A model generated the notes under the pieces. It had not been told where the DNA came from and made no database searches. It worked only from the letters and a program-made list of their open reading frames with translations. Made by a program: the position numbers and the translations under genes. 64,000 nt of DNA from Vibrio sp. Isolate34 (GTDB lineage: Bacteria; Pseudomonadota; Gammaproteobacteria; Enterobacterales; Vibrionaceae): assembly GCF_022397915.1 (NCBI RefSeq), contig NZ_JAKEUO010000001.1, positions 166,471 to 230,470 of the forward strand, given 5' to 3'. This document shows positions 1 through 7,389 of this stretch, piece after piece (within the stretch, counting starts at the first letter, position 1; the number at the start of each line of letters is the position of its first letter).

Positions 1-560
1 GTGCAAAAGTTGTCGTTTTTTTTAGAAAACGCATTCCGAACTGAAGGCGGTCAATACCAGCTACTATTGACCGCTGGTCGCGCGTAATAGAGCTACTTTT
101 TGTAGTTATGGTCGTGTCTGTGTTTTAGACAAGCTAAGCTAGATCCCTTTAGATTTACCACGTAAATGTATGGTTTATAAATACTTTAAGGGGAAGAGAA
201 GTTCATTCCGCAGGTTGCGATTCGCACACTGCGAAATGAGCGTCTAACTGGAAAAGGAGCAGATATGAGTTGTTGCAGAATCTGCAATCACTGAGCTTTC
301 TCGTTGCTCGGGCAATTATTGCAACAGTTCAACTACCGAGGAATCCTCGATAGTTGCTTGATGAGCAATGTGCATATTTTGCACATTAGTTAGTTCTATT
401 GCCGAAGCGACGAGATCAGAACCGGGTTGGAGCAGAGGTGATTTACGAAACAACCTGTTTCCGAAATTGTGCAAGGCCCTCTTGCATAATTGGTTACTAG
501 AATTTGTCCAACAACCTGTTGGACAATTGGGAAACAGCTTGTTTCACAAATAAATCTCAT
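1..560. repeat. Gene-free stretch packed with short hairpins
   Basis: No believable gene is seen here. The stretch carries at least eleven short inverted repeats, mostly perfect, spaced every 25-80 bp: 47-74 (10-bp stem), 115-131, 153-167, 204-238 (nested), 273-287, 330-356 (13-bp arms with one mismatch and a single-base centre), 367-387 (8 bp), 447-461, 470-486, 505-525 (9 bp) and 531-545. The stems at 447 and 531 share the arms GAAACA/TGTTTC. None is followed by a T tract, so they are not ordinary terminators. Function is unknown; a structured RNA or a decayed repeat array is possible. Confidence 0.6.
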
Positions 561-574
561 GGTGGTTTCTTGCG

Positions 575-646
575 CTCTAAACACATCTTGGGGCAGAAGT
601 GCTTTAGAGTAGTTGCACTAAGGCGCTCTTGTCCCAAAACTACTTG
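575..646. repeat. Dispersed inverted repeat, copy A (both arms)
   Basis: The left arm contains GGGGCAGAAGTGC (590-602) and the right arm contains GGCGCTCTTGTCCC (622-635). These are imperfect inverted copies, so the unit can fold on itself. The same sequence recurs at 1941-1992, 3048-3075, 5785-5826 and 9493-9526, always between gene blocks of the accessory region. The consensus of the right-arm orientation is close to ACTAAGGCGCTTTTGTCCC. It may be a REP-like element or a recombination site. Confidence 0.55.
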
Positions 647-730
647 AATGATGACAAGAGTTACCGTTTTCGTAACAAGGAATAGACTTGATCAATTAAT
701 GTTAGTCATATCGCCATCGTCATGATTACA

Positions 731-772
731 CTGAATCCCAAGGATGGTTCTATTCCCATCCTTGGGGTTCAG
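731..772. repeat. Strong 17-bp-stem hairpin without T tract
   Basis: CTGAATCCCAAGGATGG pairs with CCATCCTTGGGGTTCAG across a short loop, with a single G-U pair. The following bases are not T rich, which argues against a rho-independent terminator. A weaker relative with CCCATCCTCT arms lies at 5659-5687, in the same accessory region. The rest of 560-894 shows no gene. Confidence 0.6.
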
Positions 773-894
773 TCAGATCTTATACAGGTAGAGAGTCAAA
801 AAGCTAAAAACCTCTGACATGAACAACACAACATCCATTTCGCATTTCTTGTATGATATGAGCCACTCTAACCGCCCCAAAAGATATACAGGAA

Positions 895-1815
895 ATGACG
901 AACCATAAGACCAAGCTTGCTTCTCTTTTGTTGTTACTACCAGCTTTGGCAATTGCTGAAACTGATATTATCGACATACCCTCAGAACAAAATTACCTAT
1001 CGTCCTACATCTGGAAAATAGATGAGGATACAACATTTACCTTATCTCGATACTGTGACCCTAAATGGGAAAAGGGCATTTTCATTTCTTACAAAGAAAG
1101 CTACTGTAACAACTCCGTCTATGTTCGTAGCACTATGGCAAACGAGTCGAGAACTAGTTTTGGTCATAGCTATTCCGTGACGGTTTCTAATGGAAAACTT
1201 GGTGTGAGTACGAACACTGCTTTCAACAGGATTGATTACAAGAAAGAGAATGACTTAATTCGGTCCATGTTAGGTGAGTCGGATCCTATAGTTAGCGTTA
1301 GTGGTTATGGAAAGATACCTGATGATAAGCTGATTAAGCTTGAGGGGCTTAAACCTACTTACCACGGTGAGTACGATAAGTACCCAACATACAGAGTTAA
1401 AAAGTCCGTTAAGTTGGTTGGCTTCAATGATGCGTACAACGATATTCAAGGTGCAGCCAAAGCCGAGTTCGATGCTAAATACGATGCTCAAAACCAAGAA
1501 AGAGCGTTAATACTGATTCTGATAGCTATTGGGGCCTTTTGTGGTGTTTGGGGGATTTGGAAGTACATATTAAAGCCAAGTGTGAAAAAAGTTAGTAAAA
1601 CAAGCAAAGAAGTGGCCGAAAAACTCGAGAAAAACAAGGTTAGTAAGATTGCCAAAGAAGAAGCAATTCGACAGACCGTTCGTACCACTATCGAGAACGA
1701 CAATGCTGCGATTGCCGCACTGAAAACTCAGATAAAAGAAGCTCTAGATAACGACGACGCGAAGACCGCGAGGATTCTGATGGAAGCGCTAGAGAAGATG
1801 GAGTCTAAGGACTAA
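895..1815 (+). CDS. Unknown secreted, single-pass membrane protein
   Basis: I do not recognise this 306-aa protein. It starts at an ATG with CAGGAA just upstream. Residues 1-21 look like a cleavable signal peptide ending in AIA. Residues 22-203 would be periplasmic and contain two cysteines (54, 71) that could form a disulfide. A second hydrophobic segment spans about 204-226. Residues 228-306 are strongly charged, helical and coiled-coil-like and would be cytoplasmic. The layout resembles a surface sensor or anchor. The gene stands alone, followed by a hairpin at 1826-1849 and repeat copy B. Its position in the accessory region suggests horizontal cargo. No function is assigned. Confidence 0.75.
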   Translation: MTNHKTKLASLLLLLPALAIAETDIIDIPSEQNYLSSYIWKIDEDTTFTLSRYCDPKWEKGIFISYKESYCNNSVYVRSTMANESRTSFGHSYSVTVSNGKLGVSTNTAFNRIDYKKENDLIRSMLGESDPIVSVSGYGKIPDDKLIKLEGLKPTYHGEYDKYPTYRVKKSVKLVGFNDAYNDIQGAAKAEFDAKYDAQNQERALILILIAIGAFCGVWGIWKYILKPSVKKVSKTSKEVAEKLEKNKVSKIAKEEAIRQTVRTTIENDNAAIAALKTQIKEALDNDDAKTARILMEALEKMESKD

Positions 1816-1825
1816 TGTTTAGTAG

Positions 1826-1853
1826 ATAGCCGCCAGATTTAGCGGCTATTTCT
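1826..1853 (+). terminator. Likely terminator of the 895-1815 gene
   Basis: ATAGCCGC (1826-1833) pairs with GCGGCTAT (1842-1849) over an 8-nt loop, followed by TTCTGAT. The T run is short, so termination may be partial. Confidence 0.55.
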
Positions 1854-1940
1854 GATCTTAGAGCTTAAGCTTACAATTTGCGGGTGATGTCTTTCCGCTT
1901 GCCAGCAGGGATAAACATAACCAAATCTTCAGGTTTCGAC

Positions 1941-1992
1941 CAAAGTGTTCTAGACCGATAGCGCCAAGGCGCTTTTGTCCCGAACCACTTTG
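1941..1992. repeat. Dispersed inverted repeat, copy B
   Basis: Outer arms CAAAGTG (1941-1947) and CACTTTG (1986-1992) enclose GCGCCAAGGCGCTTTTGTCCC. The inner part aligns with the right arm of copy A at 617-635. It sits between the 895-1815 gene and the convergent small gene ending at 2020. Confidence 0.55.
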
Positions 1993-2019
1993 AAACGAAC
2001 AACAGAACATTTATTATAA

Positions 2020-2358
2020 CTATTTATATTTGCAACACTTTCTTTTTGCCATCTTTCCTAAAAAAGCTTCAACTTCATTTGGATTTGTGACGTTCCCATG
2101 GAGGCTTCCAACACGATTTATATACTCATGTAGCCCACTACGGACTTGGTTAGCGGATAACTCAAATTTAGTTTCGGTAGCTTTCAACGCGTCTACCTTG
2201 TTCCATCCCCCCTTCATCAAAGTAACAACAAACTCAGCTATACGGTTATTCCGCATTGTCTGCTTCGACATCTTTTTACTCTGTGAACTGAAAGATGCAA
2301 ATGACGATTTTTTTTCATTGTGTCGGCGTTTCGCCAAACTTGTACTCGCTGTGACCAT
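2020..2358 (-). CDS. Small basic hypothetical protein
   Basis: This 112-aa protein is unrecognised. It has a Ser/Lys-rich N-terminus (about 1-30), then a helical segment from about residue 38 with a helix-turn-helix-like rhythm, and a basic C-terminus (KMAKRKCCKYK). An internal ATG at residue 30 is a possible alternative start; neither start has a strong ribosome binding site. The overlapping plus-strand frame at 2030-2380 gives a less protein-like sequence, so I prefer this strand. A small DNA-binding protein is possible but unproven. Confidence 0.42.
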   Translation of the reverse strand: MVTASTSLAKRRHNEKKSSFASFSSQSKKMSKQTMRNNRIAEFVVTLMKGGWNKVDALKATETKFELSANQVRSGLHEYINRVGSLHGNVTNPNEVEAFLGKMAKRKCCKYK

Positions 2359-2665
2359 GATTAACCATCGAATAAAATAAATTACAATATTATTACTTAA
2401 CCCTTACGTATCCGTACGAAATCAAAACAAGATCATCGCTAGATAGACCTGTACCTTATCAATAATGATAAAGGAAACAACAGAGATCAAAAATATTCAA
2501 AGCAAGTAAAAGAATCGCTTAAGAAGATATCTAAATGGCTATTGTACCATAGCCATGAAACGCTCGACTAAAGTTGGGGGCAGCCCCTATAATCTAAACG
2601 GTCGCTGTATATCGCCTAGCAGCTTATATAGTACTGAATATTTGTATTAAGAGGGGCGTTTATAA
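2359..2665. other. Intergenic, no gene seen
   Basis: This AT-rich spacer lies between the minus-strand small gene and the plus-strand gene at 2666. Apart from a weak -10-like TATAGT about 35 bases before that gene, nothing convincing is visible. Confidence 0.4.
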
Positions 2666-3052
2666 ATGTTTGAAAAAATTGAAGATCTGAAGTTTGTCAA
2701 TTGGCAAGATTTTGGAGAGATTGCTGAGAGAAGTATCAACGATACTGCTTTTACTACGATCAAAGACTATGCACAAACTATAGGGTTCATATTAGGCACT
2801 CGTGCCACCCGAGCATCACAGGAACTAATGTCTTTGACTAAAATGTTTCCATTTTCAGTTATCAAAGGAAATCCAAATCAATACCCGTATAGAGTCCTTG
2901 AAGCTATCTTCTTTACTGTAATTGTTACGGCTGAAGAAAGGGACACTATACTCACTGCAACAGCTCAAAATGCAAGCCAGAAGGATAAACAGAAGGCATA
3001 CAATATTTTAGAACCACTGCTCGTCGAACCACCAAAGTTCTTACTAAACTAA
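2666..3052 (+). CDS. Hypothetical protein, 128 aa
   Basis: Not recognised. The ATG has a good upstream AGAGGGG ribosome binding site about 10 bases away, which supports a real gene. The protein looks soluble and mostly helical, with one moderately hydrophobic stretch near residues 78-88 (EAIFFTVIVTA) and no signal peptide. The stop codon falls inside the beginning of repeat copy C, so the repeat starts at the very end of the gene, as in a cassette. There is no partner gene on the same strand. Confidence 0.65.
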   Translation: MFEKIEDLKFVNWQDFGEIAERSINDTAFTTIKDYAQTIGFILGTRATRASQELMSLTKMFPFSVIKGNPNQYPYRVLEAIFFTVIVTAEERDTILTATAQNASQKDKQKAYNILEPLLVEPPKFLLN

Positions 3053-3075
3053 GTTGCTTTTGTCCCAAAGCATGG
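3048..3075. repeat. Dispersed repeat, copy C (one arm)
   Basis: ACTAAGTTGCTTTTGTCCC followed by AAAGC matches the right arm of copy A and the inner part of copy B. It overlaps the last codons of the preceding gene. Confidence 0.5.
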
Positions 3076-3108
3076 CGGCATAACACGTCTCTGGACATTT
3101 CTGTGTCA

Positions 3109-3160
3109 GTGACTTTTCTAAATTAGCAATTCATGAATAACTACAGATATGAAAAGTCAC
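3109..3160. repeat. 10-bp perfect inverted repeat
   Basis: GTGACTTTTC (3109-3118) and GAAAAGTCAC (3151-3160) are exact inverted copies 32 bp apart. They lie between the 3' ends of the convergent genes 2666-3052 and 3202-4107. No T tract follows, so the role is unclear. Confidence 0.55.
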
Positions 3161-3201
3161 GTAATCTAATGTGTAGTTTTGGTGCAGCTGCTAAAGAACA
3201 G

Positions 3202-4107
3202 CTATATAAACTCATTATTCTCAATGTTAAGATGCCTTTTGAGAAACTCAATAAATGATGAAATGCGAAGAGATGTTACTGAGTTTTTGTAATAAATTGC
3301 ATGAATAGGTTGATCAATTCTGAGAGATGCCCCCTTGAACAGTTCTACTAAACTGCCATTTTTCCTATCTCTATATGTCATAAAGTCAGATAAGCATGCT
3401 ATACCTGCTCCACTTAAGGCTAAATGCCGAATTACTTCACCATTATCTGCTCGTAAGTTGCTCGTTGCTTTAAAGATCTTATCGTTTTCATCTATGAGAG
3501 GCCAATTTTTCAGAATTTCAGGCTTATTAAATCCCAATAGCCTATGGTTGGATAGCTCATCGATACGACTTGGTGTGCCAAATTCTTTCAGATACTCAGG
3601 ACTGGCAACAATACGTATTCTGCTGCTGCCTATAAATACCGCTCTCAATGTTGAATCTTTAAGTTGGCCAATACGGATAGCGATATCCGTTTGTTTCCCG
3701 ACCAAATCTATATTTTCTTCGCTTGTATTGAGTTCGATTTCAACTTCAGGATTAAGCGCTTGGTAGTGGTAAATGCAAGGAGCAAGTCCATGAATTGCGA
3801 AGGGAGTTGCTGCATTAATTCGTAAAAGACCTGAAGGCTTATCTTTTTGGACTCTCAATTTATCCTCAGCTAAATCAACTTCTTCGAGTATTCTTCGAAC
3901 TCTTTTTAGGTACCCCCTTCCTTCCGATGTAACACTTACCTTACGTGTAGTACGACTCAACAAGGTCGTTTCTAGTTTTGTTTCTAACCTTGAAATAGTT
4001 CGGCTCACTGCAGCTGGTGTAATAGAAAGAATTTCTGATGCTCCCCGCACAGTTCCTGTATCTACAACAGCGACTAGTGCTTTCATCTCATCCAAAGTCG
4101 ATTTCAT
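3202..4107 (-). CDS. LysR-family regulator (YafC-like)
   Basis: This 301-aa protein is a full-length LysR-type transcription factor. It has an N-terminal winged helix-turn-helix (about residues 5-62, with AAVSRTISRLE as recognition helix) and a periplasmic-binding-protein-like effector domain (about 90-295). It resembles E. coli YafC, which also sits next to dkgB. It is divergent from the aldo/keto reductase at 4215, with a 107-bp shared promoter region. It therefore probably controls the dkgB-like/mdaB-like pair and itself. The inducer is unknown; an aldehyde, quinone or electrophile is plausible from the target enzymes. Confidence 0.9.
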   Translation of the reverse strand: MKSTLDEMKALVAVVDTGTVRGASEILSITPAAVSRTISRLETKLETTLLSRTTRKVSVTSEGRGYLKRVRRILEEVDLAEDKLRVQKDKPSGLLRINAATPFAIHGLAPCIYHYQALNPEVEIELNTSEENIDLVGKQTDIAIRIGQLKDSTLRAVFIGSSRIRIVASPEYLKEFGTPSRIDELSNHRLLGFNKPEILKNWPLIDENDKIFKATSNLRADNGEVIRHLALSGAGIACLSDFMTYRDRKNGSLVELFKGASLRIDQPIHAIYYKNSVTSLRISSFIEFLKRHLNIENNEFI

Positions 4108-4214
4108 TCATTACCTTTTGTAAATTCAAAATTGATTAATGTTAACTTTAGAGAATTAGTCATACCAAGTAAAGTTAGTACCAACAGCAACAACATAAAT
4201 ATTTTGGAGACGTT

Positions 4215-5015
4215 ATGACTGTACCTTCGTTTGGTGTAGGCACTTTTCGCTTAGAGGGCGAAGTGGTAAAAAATTCAGTATTAAACTCATTAGAAGTTGG
4301 CTATCGTGTAATTGATACAGCTCAAATCTATGGTAATGAAGCTAGCATTGGAGAAGCATTAGTGGAGTCAACTATACCCAGAGAAGAGTTGTACATCACA
4401 ACCAAAATCTGGGTAGACAACATGTCTAACGCTGAACTTATTCCAAGCCTCAAGGAAAGTCTAAAGAAGCTGAAAACGGACTATGTGGATTTAACACTCA
4501 TTCACTGGCCTGGTGAAAATGAAAATATCGAAGAGTATATGCAGGCTCTGCTAGAGGCAATATCCCTTGGGCTAACCAAAGAAATTGGGGTGTCAAATTT
4601 CAATATTGAGCTGTTGCGCAAAGCCTTCGATGTGGTAGGCAAAGAAAATATTGCTACAAACCAAATTGAGCTAAGCCCGTACTTGCAAAACCCTAAATTA
4701 GTATCATATATGCAAGAAAACGGCATACAAGTGACCTCTTACATGACATTAGCCTATGGTGAAGTTTTAAAGGAACCTTTGATTATTGATATTGCAGGTA
4801 AGTATAAAGCGACACCAGCGCAAGTCGTGTTGGCGTGGGCACTTGCCAAGGAATTTGCCGTGATCCCTTCGTCAACCAAACGCGAAAATCTCATCAGCAA
4901 CCTGCAAGCACAGCAACTCCGACTAACGATTGAAGACATGGATTTGATCGATGGTCTTGAACGCAATGGGCGTCAAGTGAACCCTGATGGTCTTGCACCA
5001 AAGTGGGACGACTAA
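4215..5015 (+). CDS. dkgB: Aldo/keto reductase, DkgB-like
   Basis: This 266-aa NADPH-dependent aldo/keto reductase aligns along its length with E. coli DkgB (YafB, 2,5-diketo-D-gluconate / methylglyoxal reductase). The family tetrad is present: Asp34, Tyr39, Lys64 and His97 (in LIHWP). The cofactor-binding [10 protein letters not shown] motif lies near the C-terminus. It acts in the cytoplasm on small aldehydes and ketones. The next gene starts two bases after its stop, so the two form an operon. The divergent LysR gene is the likely regulator. The true substrate here is not evident from sequence. Confidence 0.88.
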   Translation: MTVPSFGVGTFRLEGEVVKNSVLNSLEVGYRVIDTAQIYGNEASIGEALVESTIPREELYITTKIWVDNMSNAELIPSLKESLKKLKTDYVDLTLIHWPGENENIEEYMQALLEAISLGLTKEIGVSNFNIELLRKAFDVVGKENIATNQIELSPYLQNPKLVSYMQENGIQVTSYMTLAYGEVLKEPLIIDIAGKYKATPAQVVLAWALAKEFAVIPSSTKRENLISNLQAQQLRLTIEDMDLIDGLERNGRQVNPDGLAPKWDD

Positions 5016-5016
5016 A

Positions 5017-5601
5017 ATGAGCAATGTATTGATCGTCAACGGCGGCAAAAAATTTGCTCACTCCGCAGGAGCACTCAACAATAGCTTAGTAGACGTCGCT
5101 GAAAGCTATTTGACCGAGTTGAACCATAACGTCAAAGTTACTGAGATTGACAATGGTTACGACATAGAAACTGAGATCGAAAAATGGTTATGGTCAGATG
5201 TTGTTATCCATCAAAATCCAGCATGGTGGATGGGGACACCATGGATTGTTAAAAAGTATATTGATGATGTTTTCACCCTTGGTCACGGTCGTTTGTATCA
5301 AAGCGATGGCAGAACAAGAAGTGATAGAAACAAACATTATGGCTCAGGAGGGTTGATTCAAGGCAAAAAGTATATGCTTTCGGTTACATGGAACGCTCCA
5401 CAAGATGCGTTTACTGATCCTTCTCAGTTTTTTGAAGGAGTCGGCGTTGATGGTGTGTATTTACCATTACATAAAGCCCATCAATTTTTGGGAATGTCTC
5501 CTTTGAGTACCTTTATGTGTAATGATGTCATAAAAAACCCTCAGATCGAAAGCGACTTTGAAAGGTATAAAGCACACTTGAAGGAAGTATTTTCAGGCTA
5601 A
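5017..5601 (+). CDS. mdaB: NADPH quinone reductase, MdaB-like flavodoxin fold
   Basis: I start this protein at the ATG at 5017 (MSNVLIV), one base after the preceding stop, rather than at an earlier in-frame codon inside dkgB; this gives 194 aa, the usual MdaB length. It has the NAD(P)H quinone oxidoreductase / flavodoxin-2 fold, with the NGGKKFAHSAG phosphate loop at the N-terminus and the QNPAWWMGTPW motif typical of MdaB. The expected reaction is two-electron reduction of quinones using FAD and NADPH, protecting against redox cycling. Pairing with an aldehyde reductase under one LysR regulator suggests a small electrophile-detoxification operon. Confidence 0.88.
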   Translation: MSNVLIVNGGKKFAHSAGALNNSLVDVAESYLTELNHNVKVTEIDNGYDIETEIEKWLWSDVVIHQNPAWWMGTPWIVKKYIDDVFTLGHGRLYQSDGRTRSDRNKHYGSGGLIQGKKYMLSVTWNAPQDAFTDPSQFFEGVGVDGVYLPLHKAHQFLGMSPLSTFMCNDVIKNPQIESDFERYKAHLKEVFSG

Positions 5602-5946
5602 TTTCGCTCGATACTGTCATCTATTGGCTACGCAGGCTTAGCACGGGTTTATAAGCTACCCATCCTCTTATATGTCGAGAGGATGGGGGTGTTGGTAAAT
5701 CAGAAAATTTGGTCAAATCACTAGATGTACTTTTGATAATAAAAAGTAGGTCAAACTTTAAGCCATATTCTGTGACAAATAGCGGTCGAAACACACTTCG
5801 GGGCAAAAACGTATTTGATATAGTCGATTCACATACCTTTGCAGAGTGAACAAGCAGAGGAAAATGACAAACTTTATTGTCCTCCGACAGCCCCGTGGGT
5901 TCATGGGGCGTTTACAGAACAGTAGGATAGGTAGAGTTTAGCAGGC
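5602..5946. other. Intergenic with hairpins, no gene
   Basis: No gene is seen. The stretch contains a hairpin at 5659-5687 (CCCATCCTCT/AGAGGATGGG, 9-nt loop), repeat copy D, and a GCCCC/GGGGC hairpin near 5892-5910. None has a T tract on the plus strand, so I see no clear terminator for mdaB. Confidence 0.5.
5785..5826. repeat. Dispersed repeat, copy D (one arm)
   Basis: TTCGGGGCAAAAACG matches the left arm of copy A (TTGGGGCAGAAGTG) with several substitutions. It is the weakest member of the set. Confidence 0.4.
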
Positions 5947-5979
5947 ATAAAAAGGCACCCAATTAACTAGCTGGATGCC
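5947..5979 (-). terminator. Terminator of the 6019-9035 operon
   Basis: Read on the minus strand, GGCATCCAG and TTGGGTGCC form a stem followed by TTTTTAT. It lies 40 bp beyond the stop of the 456-aa gene. Confidence 0.7.
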
Positions 5980-6018
5980 ATTGTATGGAGTGTGACCTTT
6001 AGAGCGGATTAACGTTGG

Positions 6019-7389
6019 TTAGTTAATGTAAGCCTGTATGTATTGATTGTTTTGGATTGTTTCTAGTGAATAGAACCGATCTACCATCAAATAAGGCTGA
6101 GATGGACTTCTGATTATTTCATTGGCTTGAAATACGGGTTGTAACAGAGACAGTTCTAAGTTCCAGTGACTTTTTAAATCTGTTTGGGATTCATACCATG
6201 CTTCTGAAATTATATTTAATCCCTCAAGTCTCTCATCAACGAACTTCTTTCTATCCTCAGTGGAGCAGCAGTCTAGAAAGTAGCGAACGATAGCATAATC
6301 TAAAGCAGATGCTTTTGTTTCAAATAAGTAAACATCGTCTTTCTTTGATATGTCAAACTTCCAATCAAACCAAATGTGGTATGCAGCTTTCCACGCAACC
6401 CTCTGATGCTCAATACTTGCGTTGTTGGCAAATGCTGTGAGGCATTGCGCAACGATTTTTCTGCATGGGTCGTTGAATTCAATACTGCGTAAGCCTATAG
6501 AACCTAAGTATTGAGTGATGGCATCAGAGTTCTTGCTCTTTGCTAGTGCTGAGCCAAGTAAATCTTGAATGTTGGGATATCTGGATGGGTATCTGGCCAC
6601 AATATTCAAAACATGAGAGAAAAATTCTGAGCTTGCGGTTTTCTCTAGTAGAGAGGTAAAACTACAATCTTGATCTTGAGAAAAAGATTGCTCTTTGTGT
6701 TGAGAGAGAAGTGATGCGTAACAGCAAAATAGTAATGAATGGGACTTGGTTGAATGGGCTATATCAAGTGTTACATCAACACCTGCATGTGACATAAGCC
6801 CCCAAATCAAAGGTATATCTTTTTTATCTTCCAAACACTCTATAAGCTTTTCCTGTGAATGAACATAAAGAATAGCAAGTGCGTTAGAAAGAAGGTAGTT
6901 GATGGAATGTTTGAAATAAGGGGCACTGTGAAATGTCTTTTCATGCACTTTGGCCCAATCACCAGAGTTACCTAAACTCTGGAACTCCAAAATTAGTTTT
7001 TCTCTATGGTAATCGGAGATAAATGGTTCTTGAATATCACTTTTTAGTGACTGAATGATGTTCACTGAATCTTGAATCAGAGGTGCAATCTGTTTTGAGG
7101 TGCATAGTATGTTTCGCCAAAAACACATAGGACTAGATATTTTTTCAATTAGGAAAAAATATGATTCTAGCTTGTTTTTGGCTCGATTTTCATAGCTCAA
7201 AACAGAATCTGTCAACCACTTAATGAAGTCATTAGATGCTTGAGTTCTGACTTTATGTTGATGCCGACCTCTGCATAGCTCTCTTAAACCTAAGGGACAC
7301 TCTGCTGCATTGAATTTATCGTATAAGTCGTAAGTATCGTTACTTTCAGCAATTAAAACATCACTTAGATAATTGTCGTATTCAATCAT
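6019..7389 (-). CDS. Unknown helical protein, partner of the PLD-like protein
   Basis: This 456-aa protein belongs to no family I recognise. It appears wholly cytoplasmic and helical, with no signal peptide, transmembrane segment or obvious nucleotide-binding motif. Cysteines are scattered rather than paired. Its ATG overlaps the stop of the upstream PLD-like gene by 4 bp (7386-7389), which indicates translational coupling and a joint function. A terminator follows at 5947-5979, so these two genes form the whole operon. Being beside a site-specific recombination module, and paired with a nuclease-superfamily protein, it may be the sensor or regulator of a defence system. That is inference from context. 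Confidence 0.75.
   Translation of the reverse strand: MIEYDNYLSDVLIAESNDTYDLYDKFNAAECPLGLRELCRGRHQHKVRTQASNDFIKWLTDSVLSYENRAKNKLESYFFLIEKISSPMCFWRNILCTSKQIAPLIQDSVNIIQSLKSDIQEPFISDYHREKLILEFQSLGNSGDWAKVHEKTFHSAPYFKHSINYLLSNALAILYVHSQEKLIECLEDKKDIPLIWGLMSHAGVDVTLDIAHSTKSHSLLFCCYASLLSQHKEQSFSQDQDCSFTSLLEKTASSEFFSHVLNIVARYPSRYPNIQDLLGSALAKSKNSDAITQYLGSIGLRSIEFNDPCRKIVAQCLTAFANNASIEHQRVAWKAAYHIWFDWKFDISKKDDVYLFETKASALDYAIVRYFLDCCSTEDRKKFVDERLEGLNIISEAWYESQTDLKSHWNLELSLLQPVFQANEIIRSPSQPYLMVDRFYSLETIQNNQYIQAYIN

Noticed and set aside
368..584. Overlapping small frames on both strands (61 and 62 aa)
   Set aside because: They run through the hairpin array, have no ribosome binding site and their composition follows the inverted repeats.
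731..772. Hairpin as rho-independent terminator
   Set aside because: No T tract on either strand and no gene ending just before it within the window.
2030..2380. Plus-strand 116-aa frame
   Set aside because: It overlaps the minus-strand frame at 2020-2358, which has the more protein-like composition.
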